Shown: piece after piece, positions 1 to 8,793 of the stretch | Layout of the letters: every line of letters begins with the position of its first letter | How positions within the stretch are numbered: position 1 is the first letter of the stretch | Notes under the pieces: model-generated | Database searches by the model: none | What the model was told of the DNA's origin: nothing | What the model saw: only the letters and a program-made list of their open reading frames with translations | Program-made: the position numbers and the translations under genes | Assembly: GCA_025352225.1 (NCBI GenBank) | Contig: JANXTT010000031.1 | Span: forward strand, 1 to 37,256 | Length of the DNA stretch: 37,256 nucleotides | Reading direction: 5' to 3' | DNA from: Mucilaginibacter sp. | GTDB lineage: Bacteria > Bacteroidota > Bacteroidia > Sphingobacteriales > Sphingobacteriaceae

Positions 1-417
1 CCTGGTTTTTAAAAACCGGTTTGCAAACGTATAAGTAGCATATGCCACAATACCAATAGCTATTGGCTGTATAAAACGCAGTATATCAGTATATTTATTT
101 TGGGATATAAAAAGTTTATAGCTAATAGCAGCCATACACATTACAGTAGCAGAGGGCAGTACCCAGATTAGAAATGTAATTATAGCAAGCTGTAAGCCCC
201 CAACTTTCCAGGCTATGCCAATTAAAGTTTGGGTTGATGATGGGCCCGGCAGTATCTGCGCCAAAGCATTTAACTCCATTAATTCTTCTTCGCTTACATA
301 GCCGCGCTTTTCTACAAATTCTCTTAACAACACCGCAATATGAGCTTGCGGCCCACCAAATGATGTAAGCGTATAGAAAAACACATCGCGTAAAAATAAA
401 AAATGTCGTCTTCTCAA
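1..417 (-). CDS. Chromate transporter (ChrA/CHR family), N-terminal part, cut by window edge
   Basis: This is an inner-membrane CHR-family transporter, a family that exports chromate or related oxyanions; only the first 139 or so codons lie in the window. The translation shows the family motif FGGPQAHIA near residue 20 and the PGPSSTQ motif near residue 69, followed by hydrophobic membrane segments. No ATG fits. The frame is the same as that of the upstream TPR gene, whose TAA ends at 430, and the first plausible start is a TTG at 417-415 (an ATT lies just before it). Both genes therefore look co-transcribed, with 12 bases between stop and start. The family call is firm from the motifs. The start codon is uncertain and the true substrate is unknown. 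Confidence 0.8.
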   Translation of the reverse strand, partial: MRRRHFLFLRDVFFYTLTSFGGPQAHIAVLLREFVEKRGYVSEEELMELNALAQILPGPSSTQTLIGIAWKVGGLQLAIITFLIWVLPSATVMCMAAISYKLFISQNKYTDILRFIQPIAIGIVAYATYTFANRFLKTR

Positions 418-429
418 AATATGATCGGT

Positions 430-765
430 TTAATCATCGTCATCATCAAAGCCTTTGAGTTCCATATAAACTGCCCTAAGTTCAGACAATGCATGGTTAT
501 CACGAGCTTCTTTAGCAATTAACATACCCTGTTCATAGGTAACCACAGCATCGTCCTTACGGTTAAGCGCCTCGTATAATTTACCAAGATGATAATAAGT
601 GCCAACATACTTAGGGTGATTATATACCAAATCCTCATAGTAAACCAACGACTTATCTATTTCATTTAAACGCAAATACTCTGTAGCCAGCGCGTATTTT
701 AAAAACGCATCATTTGGTTCGCTATTTAAAAATTCAATAAGCTTCTCTAATCGTGTATTCTGCAT
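430..765 (-). CDS. Tetratricopeptide-repeat protein, small, cytoplasmic
   Basis: A 111-residue protein with no signal peptide or membrane segment. Residues about 20-87 form two TPR-like helical pairs (pattern A-L-A-x-E-Y-L then Y-Y-x-L-G-K-L-Y-E-A-L and A-V-x-x-Y-E-x-G), so it is probably a protein-interaction scaffold. It ends with a run of five aspartates. It lies directly upstream of the chromate transporter gene in the same orientation and is divergent from etfB. No enzymatic function can be assigned. Small TPR proteins of this kind are common as conserved hypotheticals in Bacteroidota. Confidence 0.75.
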   Translation of the reverse strand: MQNTRLEKLIEFLNSEPNDAFLKYALATEYLRLNEIDKSLVYYEDLVYNHPKYVGTYYHLGKLYEALNRKDDAVVTYEQGMLIAKEARDNHALSELRAVYMELKGFDDDDD

Positions 766-787
766 TTTATTCTCAGTCTTTTTTAGC

Positions 788-795
788 TAAATTTG
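788..795 (+). promoter_or_regulatory. Possible -7 promoter element for etfB
   Basis: TAAATTTG fits the Bacteroidota -7 consensus TAnnTTTG and lies in the divergent gap before etfB, giving a leader of roughly 85-90 bases. No good -33 TTTG is visible at the expected distance, so this is a weak call. Confidence 0.3.
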
Positions 796-887
796 CATAA
801 ACCTATTATGGTACTCATTTTAAATTATTATAAAAGTATGAAACAAACCAATAGGTTCTTTATTACCTTTATAAACAGAATATCGCA

Positions 888-1625
888 ATGAAAATACTAG
901 TTTGTATAAGTAACGTTCCGGATACGACCACAAAAATAACTTTTACTGATAATAACACGCAATTTAATACTGCCGGAGTTCAGTTTATATTGAACCCTTA
1001 CGACGAAATTGCACTTGCCCGCGCAATTGAACTATCCGAAGGCGGTAAAGGCACCGTTACAGTAATTAATATAGGCGAAATATCTACAGAACCCACAATA
1101 CGCAAAGCTCTGGCTATTGGCGCAGATGATGCTGTGAGGGTAAACGCTAAACCGCATGATGCCTATTTTGTGGCCTTTCAGTTGGCTCAATATGTTAAAG
1201 AAAATGCTTTCGACCTTATTTTAACCGGACGAGAGTCTATTGATTATAACGGATCAAAAGTTGCCGGAATGTTAGGGGAGTTTTTAGATATTCCATCTAT
1301 ATCAATTATTAAAAAATTAGATATTAATGGGGACATCGCCACTGTAGAGCGCGAAATTGAAGGTGGTAAAGAAGTTATAACTATTCCTTTTCCGTTTGTA
1401 GCCGGTGTTGCAGAAGGGGTTGCCGAATGGAAAATACCAAACATGCGGGGCATCATGTCGGCCCGTACCAAGCCTTTAAAAGTAATAGAGGCTGTAGCAG
1501 TTAAAACACTTTCAGAAGTTATCAGTTATGAAACTCCTGCCCCACGCGGTCAGGTAAAACTTGTACCGGCTGATGATGCCGCCAAATTAATTGAACTGCT
1601 GCATAGCGAAGCTAAAGTGATCTAG
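888..1625 (+). CDS. etfB: Electron transfer flavoprotein beta subunit (EtfB/FixA)
   Basis: The small subunit of the ETF heterodimer, which accepts electrons from acyl-CoA and other flavin dehydrogenases in the cytoplasm and passes them to the quinone pool. At 245 residues it has the usual family length. It starts with the typical MKILVCISNVPDTTTKI and carries the NPYDEIALARAIEL segment and the adenine-nucleotide-binding region around residues 100-135 (ILTGRESIDYNGSKVAGMLGE). The C-terminal arm that wraps the alpha subunit is present. The etfA gene follows 116 bases downstream in the same orientation, so the pair is almost certainly functional together. Confidence 0.95.
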   Translation: MKILVCISNVPDTTTKITFTDNNTQFNTAGVQFILNPYDEIALARAIELSEGGKGTVTVINIGEISTEPTIRKALAIGADDAVRVNAKPHDAYFVAFQLAQYVKENAFDLILTGRESIDYNGSKVAGMLGEFLDIPSISIIKKLDINGDIATVEREIEGGKEVITIPFPFVAGVAEGVAEWKIPNMRGIMSARTKPLKVIEAVAVKTLSEVISYETPAPRGQVKLVPADDAAKLIELLHSEAKVI

Positions 1626-1635
1626 TTTTAGATAG

Positions 1636-1663
1636 GAGTATGGAGATGTGAGTATGGAGATCT
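1636..1663 (+). repeat. Two tandem 14-bp repeats in the etfB-etfA spacer
   Basis: Two adjacent copies of GAGTATGGAGAT plus two bases occur at 1636-1649 and 1650-1663. The second copy contains the palindrome GAGATCTC. An inverse-oriented similar string (ATCTCATACT) occurs near 1702-1711, so the spacer RNA could fold into an imperfect hairpin. It resembles the simple GAGATATGAG-type intergenic repeats I associate with Sphingobacteriaceae; that association is from memory. Confidence 0.55.
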
Positions 1664-1741
1664 CACTTTCAAATACATTTAATAGAGCCTAAATAATTAA
1701 AATCTCATACTTATATCTAACAGCTCAATACTAAATAAAAT

Positions 1742-2719
1742 ATGTCAGTTCTAGTATATGTAGAAAACGCCGATGGCAAATTTAAGAAATCTATTTTCGA
1801 AGTGGTATCTTATGCTAAAGCCATTGCAACCCAAAACAATACCGGTCTAATCGCTATTTCTATAGGCACCGTTTCTACCGATGAACTAGCTAACTTGGGC
1901 AAATACGGTGCCGATAAAGTATTAAATGCATCAACCGATCAATTAAAAACCTTTGTAAACCAAGCTTATGCCTCTATAATTTTTGAGGCTGCAAAAAAGG
2001 AAGGTGCTAACATTATTGTATTATCTAACTCTTTTTCCGGACGTGGGTTAGCTCCAAGAATAGGTGTAAAAATGGAAGCGGGAGTAGCTGATGGTGCTGT
2101 GAGTTTGCCCAATCAAACTGCGGGTAGTTTTACAGTCAAAAAAACAGCTTTCTCAGGAAAGGCATTTGCCGTGGTTGAATTAAACTCCGAAAATAAAGTT
2201 ATTTCGCTTACCCCCAATTCCTACAAAGTAATTGACGGCGGTGCTAATGCACCTCTAGAAACCTTTACTGTTGAAACAAAAGAATCAGATTTTAAAGCCA
2301 TAGTGAAAGATATTATCAGGGCAACTGACAAAGTATCATTACCGGATGCTGAAATAGTAGTATCTGCTGGCCGGGGATTAAAAGGCCCCGAAAACTGGGG
2401 AATGGTTGAAGAATTGGCTAATTTATTAGGTGCCGCGACAGCTTGTTCAAAACCTGTATCTGATGCAGGATGGCGTCCGCATAGTGAACACGTTGGGCAA
2501 ACAGGTATTGTAGTTAGTCCAAATTTATATATTGCAATAGGTATTTCTGGTGCTATACAGCATTTGGCTGGTATCAGTTCATCTAAAGTTATAGTAGTTA
2601 TTAATAAAGATCCGGAAGCTCCATTTTTTAAAGTAGCCGACTATGGTATTGTTGGCGATGCTTTTGAAGTGATTCCGAAATTAATAGAAGCAGTTAAACA
2701 ACACAAGGCTTCGGCGTAA
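1742..2719 (+). CDS. etfA: Electron transfer flavoprotein alpha subunit (EtfA/FixB)
   Basis: The large, FAD-binding subunit of ETF, partner of the preceding beta subunit. It has 325 residues, typical of the family. The N-terminal half is the alpha/beta domain. The C-terminal FAD domain shows the family signature: a VVSAGRGLKGPENW segment, SDAGWRPHSEHVGQTG (flavin-contacting loop), then AIGISGAIQHLAGISSS and the ending INKDPEAPFFKVADYGIVGD. The start ATG follows a spacer without other genes. The complete FAD signature indicates a functional protein. Confidence 0.95.
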   Translation: MSVLVYVENADGKFKKSIFEVVSYAKAIATQNNTGLIAISIGTVSTDELANLGKYGADKVLNASTDQLKTFVNQAYASIIFEAAKKEGANIIVLSNSFSGRGLAPRIGVKMEAGVADGAVSLPNQTAGSFTVKKTAFSGKAFAVVELNSENKVISLTPNSYKVIDGGANAPLETFTVETKESDFKAIVKDIIRATDKVSLPDAEIVVSAGRGLKGPENWGMVEELANLLGAATACSKPVSDAGWRPHSEHVGQTGIVVSPNLYIAIGISGAIQHLAGISSSKVIVVINKDPEAPFFKVADYGIVGDAFEVIPKLIEAVKQHKASA

Positions 2720-2736
2720 AACTTGAATTGATTTGA

Positions 2737-3351
2737 ATGGGTAATAACATGAAAAAAATTAAGCTCGATATTGTTGGGCTTTCATATAGTCAAACTCAAT
2801 CAGGCGCTTATGCACTGGTTTTGGGCGAGGTTAATGGGCGCAGACGGTTGCCTATCATTATTGGTAGTTTTGAAGCTCAGGCTATCGCTATTGAGATAGA
2901 AAAAATGACCCCCAGCCGTCCGCTCACGCACGATCTTTTTAAGAGTTTTGCACAAGCCTATCATATTAATATACAAGAAATCATTATATACAACCTTGTT
3001 GATGGTATATTTTATGCCAAATTAATTTGTACAGACGGTAAAAAGGTAATTGAAATTGATGCCCGCACGTCGGATGCTATTGCTATGGCCGTAAGATTTG
3101 AATGCCCGATATATACATATGAGTTTATCCTTTCCAGTGCTGGAATTGTTATAGAAGGTAATGATTTTGTGTATCTTGAGAATATTAATGATCCGCATGA
3201 TGAAAAACCTATGTCAACGGCATCAGGAAATAATTATTCGTCGTTAAGTACTGAAGAATTAAAAACAAAATTGCAGGAAGCATTAACTGATGAAGCGTAT
3301 GAGAAAGCGGCAAAACTGCGCGATGAATTGAATAAACGTAAATCATCATAA
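2737..3351 (+). CDS. Bifunctional nuclease (BFN/DUF151) domain protein with C-terminal UVR motif
   Basis: A 204-residue cytoplasmic protein. Residues about 5-150 match the BFN/DUF151 fold, recognisable from G-A-Y-A-L-V-L-G-E...RRLPIIIGSFEAQAIA and the DARTSDAIAMAVR segment. The last 35 residues form a UvrB/UvrC (UVR) motif, LTDEAYEKAAKLRDELNKR, a protein-interaction helix hairpin. Plant homologs have been reported as nucleases; the role in Bacteroidota is not settled. It begins 17 bases after etfA and may be co-transcribed. An internal ATG at 2749 gives MKKIKLDIVG and may be the true start, since it matches the usual N-terminus of the family better. Confidence 0.85.
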   Translation: MGNNMKKIKLDIVGLSYSQTQSGAYALVLGEVNGRRRLPIIIGSFEAQAIAIEIEKMTPSRPLTHDLFKSFAQAYHINIQEIIIYNLVDGIFYAKLICTDGKKVIEIDARTSDAIAMAVRFECPIYTYEFILSSAGIVIEGNDFVYLENINDPHDEKPMSTASGNNYSSLSTEELKTKLQEALTDEAYEKAAKLRDELNKRKSS

Positions 3352-3422
3352 ATTTAAAAAAAGTTTCATATAATTAAGTTATTGCTTATTTTACGTACAT
3401 AATTTAAGTTTACTTATTCAAT

Positions 3423-4700
3423 ATGGAAAGATTTACCGGGCTGATTGGTATCGTTTTAATTTTTGGCATCGCGTTTATGCTGTCAAATAACCGAAAAGCT
3501 ATTAATTACCGGGTTGTGTTTTCCGGATTGATTATTCAAATTCTTCTGGCGGTATTTATTTTGGATACACCTATCGGTAAATCAATATTTACCTGGCTTG
3601 GAGCTCAAGTTACCCAAATATTGAGTTTTTCTCAACTAGGTGCCAATTTTGTTTTTGGCCCGCTTGTAAACAAACAATACATGAGTAAGGTGTTTGGCGG
3701 GGGGAACGATTTTGTGTTTTTTTTTAACATTATCCCTACAATTATATTTGTTGCTGTTTTAGTTAGCGTAGCCTATTATCTGGGTATTATGCAACGAGTA
3801 GTTAAAGTTATTGCCTGGCTGGTATATAAACTAATGGGGGTTTCGGGTGCCGAAGCATTATCAAATGTGGCAAGTACCTTTGTAGGCCAGGTAGAGGCTC
3901 AGATCATGATAAAACCTTATCTTAAAGGGATGACCATGTCTGAATTATTGGCATCAATGGCCGGTAGCATGGCTTGTATAGCAGGCGGCGTTATGGCTGT
4001 ATACATCGCCCTTGGTGTACCAGCCGCCTATTTATTAGCCGCCAGTATTATGGCCGCCCCTGGCGCGTTAGTAATCTCGAAAATTGTTTGGCCCGAAACG
4101 GAAGTTTCTGAAACTAAAGGAACAGTATCACTTGAAATAAAAAAAACGAATGCTAATCTGGTTGATGCCATATCTCATGGCGCTAGTGACGGTTTAAAAG
4201 TAGGATTAAATGTGATTGCCATGTTAATTGGTTTTATAGCTATTATTGGCCTGCTCGATTACGTTTTAGGTACATTAGGTTTCGCACTGGCTACGCATTT
4301 AAATTTAGGCCTTAACTTCATCAATATTGATTTAAAAACTTTAAGCCTTAAACAAATTTTAGGTAGTTTATTTTCTGTTTTTGCATGGGCAATGGGCGTT
4401 CCTCATAAAGATATTCAGACTGCTGGCTCATTAATGGGTACCAAAATGGTATTGAATGAATTTGTTGCCTATCTTGATTTGGTGAAAATCAAAGCTATGC
4501 TTTCGCCAAAAACGTTAGTAATAACCAGTTTCGCTTTATGCGGATTTGCCAATTTTAGTTCAATAGCTATACAGGTTGGGGGTATTGGTGAGTTGGCACC
4601 TGAGCGTCGCACCGATCTGGCAAAATTAGGTATCAAAGCCTTGATTTGTGGCACATTAGCTTCCTATCTTTCAGCTACTATCGCCGGTATTTTGATGTAA
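3423..4700 (+). CDS. Concentrative nucleoside transporter (CNT/NupC family)
   Basis: A 425-residue polytopic inner-membrane protein that imports nucleosides with an ion gradient. Family features include the N-terminal membrane segment followed by a conserved NRKAINYRVV stretch, the GVSGAEALSNVASTFVGQVEAQ signature around residues 140-160 (substrate-binding Q/E region), the gate segment GSMACIAGGVMAVYIALG, and a C-terminal CGFANFSSIAIQVGGIGELAPERR segment. Full length with no disruption. It sits 71 bases downstream of the BFN gene in the same orientation. Exact nucleoside specificity cannot be read from sequence alone. Confidence 0.9.
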   Translation: MERFTGLIGIVLIFGIAFMLSNNRKAINYRVVFSGLIIQILLAVFILDTPIGKSIFTWLGAQVTQILSFSQLGANFVFGPLVNKQYMSKVFGGGNDFVFFFNIIPTIIFVAVLVSVAYYLGIMQRVVKVIAWLVYKLMGVSGAEALSNVASTFVGQVEAQIMIKPYLKGMTMSELLASMAGSMACIAGGVMAVYIALGVPAAYLLAASIMAAPGALVISKIVWPETEVSETKGTVSLEIKKTNANLVDAISHGASDGLKVGLNVIAMLIGFIAIIGLLDYVLGTLGFALATHLNLGLNFINIDLKTLSLKQILGSLFSVFAWAMGVPHKDIQTAGSLMGTKMVLNEFVAYLDLVKIKAMLSPKTLVITSFALCGFANFSSIAIQVGGIGELAPERRTDLAKLGIKALICGTLASYLSATIAGILM

Positions 4701-4814
4701 ACAGTAATAGGTAAAATATACCAGCGGTTTACATCAGGCCATAATAACAAACCTTTACACATACAATAGCACGCCAGGTATTTGAGTCTATGGTTAAAGA
4801 TTCAACTTTTATAT

Positions 4815-5999
4815 TCAGTTATTTTGCACACATCTGAAACCGAGATGCTCCATACCACTGTCCTCTGTACTTTTCATCCTCCTTGATACCCGGTAGCCCG
4901 AACAATAGCTATCATTGCATAAAAATGAGCCGCCTCTTATCACTCTTTTTTTTGCATACGGCTCCTCGTTATCATAACTTTTGGCGGGCCCTAGTGGGTT
5001 TTTAGTACCTCCGGGTTTGTTTATCGTTAGGTAATATTTGTCAAAATAATAGTCGGCACACCATTCCCAAACGTTACCTGCCATATCGTACAACCCATAA
5101 CCGTTAGGTGCGAAAGATTTAACCGGGGCCGTATAAAAAAATTTATCTTTTAATGTGTTTTTATATGGAAAATACCCTTGCCATGTATTTGCTTTCGGCT
5201 TACCGGCATCTACAGGTTCATTTCCCCAGGGATAGATTTTATTTTGTAAGCCTCCACGGGCGGCCCACTCCCATTCAGCCTCAGTAGGCAAACGCTTATG
5301 GCACCATTTGCAATAAGCAATAGCATCGTACCATGAAATGTGTACAACAGGATAATTTCCTTTTCCTTTAATAGTAGTGCCCGGCCCGTGCGGATATTTC
5401 CAGTTGGCGCCCTTTTTCCATACCCACCATTGGCTATAATCATTTAAAGGCACCTTTTTATTTGGTTGATTAAACACAAGCGAAGCGGGTACAAGTAAAT
5501 TGTCATCTGGCTTTTGGGTGCCAGGTGGTAGTTGTTTTTTCAGTTCGTGCCAATCTGGTTTTTGTTCAGCAGTTGTTATGTATCCCGTTAATTTAACAAA
5601 CCGGGCAAATTGTGCATTGGTTACTTCTGTAATATCAATCCAAAACCCATCTAAGGTTACTTTATGCTTAGGGTATTCGTCTGGTGCGGCTTGTTTATTA
5701 TCTGCACCCATCATAAAAGTACCTCCTATAATATAAATCATCCCCGGGTGTGCGGAGCTCTTCGGAATACTATTACTTACCCCGTGCGTATTCCCTAAAC
5801 CCTGTACATAAACAAATCTGGACGGTATATTTGATTCGCAGCAAATAGTTTGTTTTGTAGCTTTTTTGATCGGTATGTTTACGTAAACGTTAGTATGCGC
5901 GGGTTTTTGCCTGCATGAGCAAAGTGTGGCAAACAATGCCATAGATACAAAAAACAAGTTTCCAGATTTTATGTTGTAAATATTCATAAAATACCACAA
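4815..5999 (-). CDS. Formylglycine-generating enzyme (SUMF1/FGE-like) lipoprotein
   Basis: A 394-residue exported protein of the FGE-sulfatase fold. The likely start is the second Met (5987), giving a lipoprotein signal ending at LCSC. The family motifs run in order: GGTFMMGAD near residue 92, DGFWIDITEVTNAQFARF, HISWYDAIAYCKWCHKRLPTEAEWEWAARGG, PNGYGLYDMAGNVWEWCADYY and the C-terminal LGFRC. Unusually for this large family, which has many inactive members, the segment RGGSFLCNDSYCSGYR holds Cys361 and Cys366 with the same spacing as the two catalytic cysteines of human FGE (336 and 341). I infer a competent sulfatase-activating oxidase. No sulfatase gene is in the window. The gene lies between nupC and the E1 gene with no obvious operon partner. 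Confidence 0.85.
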   Translation of the reverse strand: MWYFMNIYNIKSGNLFFVSMALFATLCSCRQKPAHTNVYVNIPIKKATKQTICCESNIPSRFVYVQGLGNTHGVSNSIPKSSAHPGMIYIIGGTFMMGADNKQAAPDEYPKHKVTLDGFWIDITEVTNAQFARFVKLTGYITTAEQKPDWHELKKQLPPGTQKPDDNLLVPASLVFNQPNKKVPLNDYSQWWVWKKGANWKYPHGPGTTIKGKGNYPVVHISWYDAIAYCKWCHKRLPTEAEWEWAARGGLQNKIYPWGNEPVDAGKPKANTWQGYFPYKNTLKDKFFYTAPVKSFAPNGYGLYDMAGNVWEWCADYYFDKYYLTINKPGGTKNPLGPAKSYDNEEPYAKKRVIRGGSFLCNDSYCSGYRVSRRMKSTEDSGMEHLGFRCVQNN

Positions 6000-6119
6000 A
6001 GTATAAATTCAGATTTACAGACTAGATAACAAAGCTTAAATGATAGTGGAATAACATGTTATGGCATCCCCTCGCTTTCGCATCTTGAATCTTGGTTTAC
6101 ATTTAACATACTTTATCAA

Positions 6120-8552
6120 TTAATATATCTGAGGAAATTTATCTGGATTACTTTCGCCCATCATGGTATAAACAGCTTCTATGATATCATCTTGTGATGG
6201 TTTGCTAAAATAATCACCATCTGATCCATATGCGGGCCTATGTGGTTTTGCTGTTAGGGTACGAGGTTGCCCATCAAGATGAAAATAACCGTTTTGAGTT
6301 TCCAGTATGTGCTGCAGTATATATGCCGATGCTCCCCCGGGAACATCTTCGTCAACAATTAAAAGTTTATTAGTTTTCTTTAAAGATTGGACGCATAAAT
6401 GATCAGTATCGAATGGAAAAAGCGTTTGAGGATCTATAATTTCAACATCAATGCCCAGGGTTTCAAGTACGTCCGCGGCATCCTGCACTAAACGCAGGGT
6501 TGAACCATAGGATACAATGGTAACATCTTTTCCTTCGCGTAAAAGTTCAGCCTTACCTAAAAGAACTGTAAATTCGCCCACATTAGTCGGTAGTTTCTCT
6601 TTAATGCGATAGCCATTAAGACATTCAATAACCAGAGCCGGTTCATCACCCCTTAGTAACGTATTATAAATTCCTGCAGCCTGAGTCATGTTACGTGGTA
6701 CACAAATGTGTATACCCCGGAGCGCATTTAATACCAAGCCTAAAGGAGAGCCAGAATGCCATATACCTTCAAGCCGATGCCCACGAGTACGTATAATTAG
6801 CGGTGCTTTTTGACCGCCAAAAGTACGGTAACTTAAGCTTGCCAAGTCATCACTTAATACATTTAAGGCATACATTAGGTAGTCAATATATTGTATTTCG
6901 GCAATGGGCCGTAAGCCACGCATAGCTAAACCCATCCCTTGTCCAATAATAGTTGCTTCGCGTATCCCCGTATCGGTAATGCGTAACTCGCCAAACTTAA
7001 TTTGTAAGCCTGCAAAACCCTGATTTACATCGCCAATAGCACCTACATCCTCGCCAAAAGCAACAATGCTTTTATCCCGGTTAAAATTATCTTCAAAACA
7101 TGCATTTAATATCTCCCGGCCATCTATTAGTTTAGCATCGTCATTATATTGGGCTTTCACTATGGGCACCTTGTGGGGCGTATAGGGGGTTTCAGAAAAC
7201 AATCTTGAATTGAACCGGATTTCGTTTTTGCCTATTTCTTGTTGTACCCAATTTAATAAATTGTTACGAGCATCCGTAAACTCTTTAGTGGTTAACAATA
7301 AAGTTTTGCGTGCTGCACCTATCACCTCTCGTCTGCCTGGGTCAACCGTAGTACTTAGTTTAGTAGTAATATCCGTTAATTGCTTACCTACGGCTGATGA
7401 TGCAGCTATGTTATCAATGAATGCAACAGCTTGTTTAAGTTCATTTATAATTATATCATTATGTTCTTGCCATGCTTCACGCTGACAATTACGAATATAC
7501 TTTTTAGCGGTTTCTTCCAGTTCTTCAAGATCGTCTTGCGTTGATATAGCCGATTCAATGATCCAGTTACGCATTTTTAATAAACAATCATTTTCATCTT
7601 CCCAATTGAGCCTTTCTTTAGATTTATATCGCTCATGAGAACCCGAAGTAGAATGACCTTGCGGCTGTGTCATTTCGGTTACATGGATCAGAACTGGTAC
7701 ATGTTCTTCACGGCAAACCTTAATGGCACGTTCGTATGTTTCGCATAGGCCCGGGTAGTCCCAACCGCGAACTTTAAAAATTTCGAACCCATTAGTGCCT
7801 TTTTCGCGCTGAAAGCCTTTTAATATTTCAGAAATATCTTCCTTTGTTGTTTGGTATTTAGCGGGAACTGATATGCCATACGCATCGTCCCAAACGGAAA
7901 TAGCCATAGGCACTTGCAATACGCCCGCAGCGTTAAATGTTTCAAAAAACAAACCTTCGGTTGTTGAGGCGTTACCTATTGTACCAAAGGCTACTTCGTT
8001 TCCATTAATTGAAAATTTAGTGAGATAATTGAGCTCTTTATTTTGCCGGTATAATTTTGAGGCATAAGCCAGTCCTAATAACCTTGGCATATGACCGCCG
8101 GTTGCTGAAATGTCGGACGAACTGTTCATTATTTTAGTAAGGTCTTTCCATTCCCCATTTTGATCAATAGACCTTGTCGCAAAATGGCAGTTCATTTGTC
8201 TTCCGGCAGATGATGGATCTTTATTTATATCAGGATGAGCATATAATTGAGCAAAAAACTGTTTCAAGGTGGTCATACCGGTAGCAAACATGAAAGTTTG
8301 ATCGCGATAATATCCGGCACGCCAGTCGCCATTCTTAAAAACCTTTGCCATTGCAAGTTGTGCAACTTCTTTACCATCACCAAAAATTCCAAACTTAGCT
8401 TTACCAGTAAGTACTTCCCGGCGGCCAAGTAGGCTTGCCTGGCGGCTTTCATACCCTATCCTATAATCATTAACGACTATTTTTTTAAAATCGTCAAAGC
8501 TAAGTTGTGCATCTTCAAATTTATTGGTAGCGTTAACTACAGTTTCAGGCAT
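6120..8552 (-). CDS. Fused alpha/beta E1 component of a 2-oxoacid dehydrogenase (branched-chain type)
   Basis: An 810-residue cytoplasmic thiamine-diphosphate enzyme that decarboxylates a 2-oxoacid in a dehydrogenase complex. Residues about 20-390 form the E1-alpha domain, with the TPP-binding stretch GNASTTEGLFFETFNAAG and then DDAYGISV. Residues about 485-805 form the E1-beta domain (GEDVGAIGDVNQGFAGLQ, IREATIIGQGMGLAMRGL, EIQYIDYLMYALN and a C-terminal transketolase fold ending near DEDVPGGASAYI). Alpha/beta fusion in one chain is standard for this Bacteroidota group and is not an oddity. Substrate is probably branched-chain 2-oxoacids, but pyruvate cannot be excluded. It is transcribed divergently from the DUF1573 gene. 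Confidence 0.9.
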   Translation of the reverse strand: MPETVVNATNKFEDAQLSFDDFKKIVVNDYRIGYESRQASLLGRREVLTGKAKFGIFGDGKEVAQLAMAKVFKNGDWRAGYYRDQTFMFATGMTTLKQFFAQLYAHPDINKDPSSAGRQMNCHFATRSIDQNGEWKDLTKIMNSSSDISATGGHMPRLLGLAYASKLYRQNKELNYLTKFSINGNEVAFGTIGNASTTEGLFFETFNAAGVLQVPMAISVWDDAYGISVPAKYQTTKEDISEILKGFQREKGTNGFEIFKVRGWDYPGLCETYERAIKVCREEHVPVLIHVTEMTQPQGHSTSGSHERYKSKERLNWEDENDCLLKMRNWIIESAISTQDDLEELEETAKKYIRNCQREAWQEHNDIIINELKQAVAFIDNIAASSAVGKQLTDITTKLSTTVDPGRREVIGAARKTLLLTTKEFTDARNNLLNWVQQEIGKNEIRFNSRLFSETPYTPHKVPIVKAQYNDDAKLIDGREILNACFEDNFNRDKSIVAFGEDVGAIGDVNQGFAGLQIKFGELRITDTGIREATIIGQGMGLAMRGLRPIAEIQYIDYLMYALNVLSDDLASLSYRTFGGQKAPLIIRTRGHRLEGIWHSGSPLGLVLNALRGIHICVPRNMTQAAGIYNTLLRGDEPALVIECLNGYRIKEKLPTNVGEFTVLLGKAELLREGKDVTIVSYGSTLRLVQDAADVLETLGIDVEIIDPQTLFPFDTDHLCVQSLKKTNKLLIVDEDVPGGASAYILQHILETQNGYFHLDGQPRTLTAKPHRPAYGSDGDYFSKPSQDDIIEAVYTMMGESNPDKFPQIY

Positions 8553-8572
8553 ATTAAATTTGGTTTACTCAG

Positions 8573-8580
8573 CAAAAATA
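8573..8580 (-). promoter_or_regulatory. Possible -7 element for the E1 gene
   Basis: On the minus strand TATTTTTG matches TAnnTTTG and lies 20 bases before the ATG at 8552. No clear -33 TTTG is seen, so it is tentative. Confidence 0.3.
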
Positions 8581-8672
8581 TAAAATTCTATTTTGCTTAC
8601 ATCATAATGTGCGGCTAAAGCTATAAGTTTTTTGAATTTTACATTACTTAAATACTTTAACAACTAAATATA

Positions 8673-8680
8673 TATATTTG
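8673..8680 (+). promoter_or_regulatory. Possible -7 element for the DUF1573 gene
   Basis: TATATTTG matches TAnnTTTG and would give a leader of about 105 bases before the ATG at 8794. The surroundings are very AT-rich, so chance occurrence is possible. Confidence 0.3.
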
Positions 8681-8793
8681 CAGATAACAAATATACCTGT
8701 GAATACGTATAAGAGTTTTATAAAATTATTTATCAACCGCTAAAACTTCTAAGTCTAACTATAGTCTAACTAAAAACTAAAATAAATATTATA

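Noticed and set aside
6051..6062. Palindrome ATAACATGTTAT between the FGE and E1 genes.
   Set aside because: Short and AT-rich, lies downstream of the E1 gene with no sign of function; likely chance.
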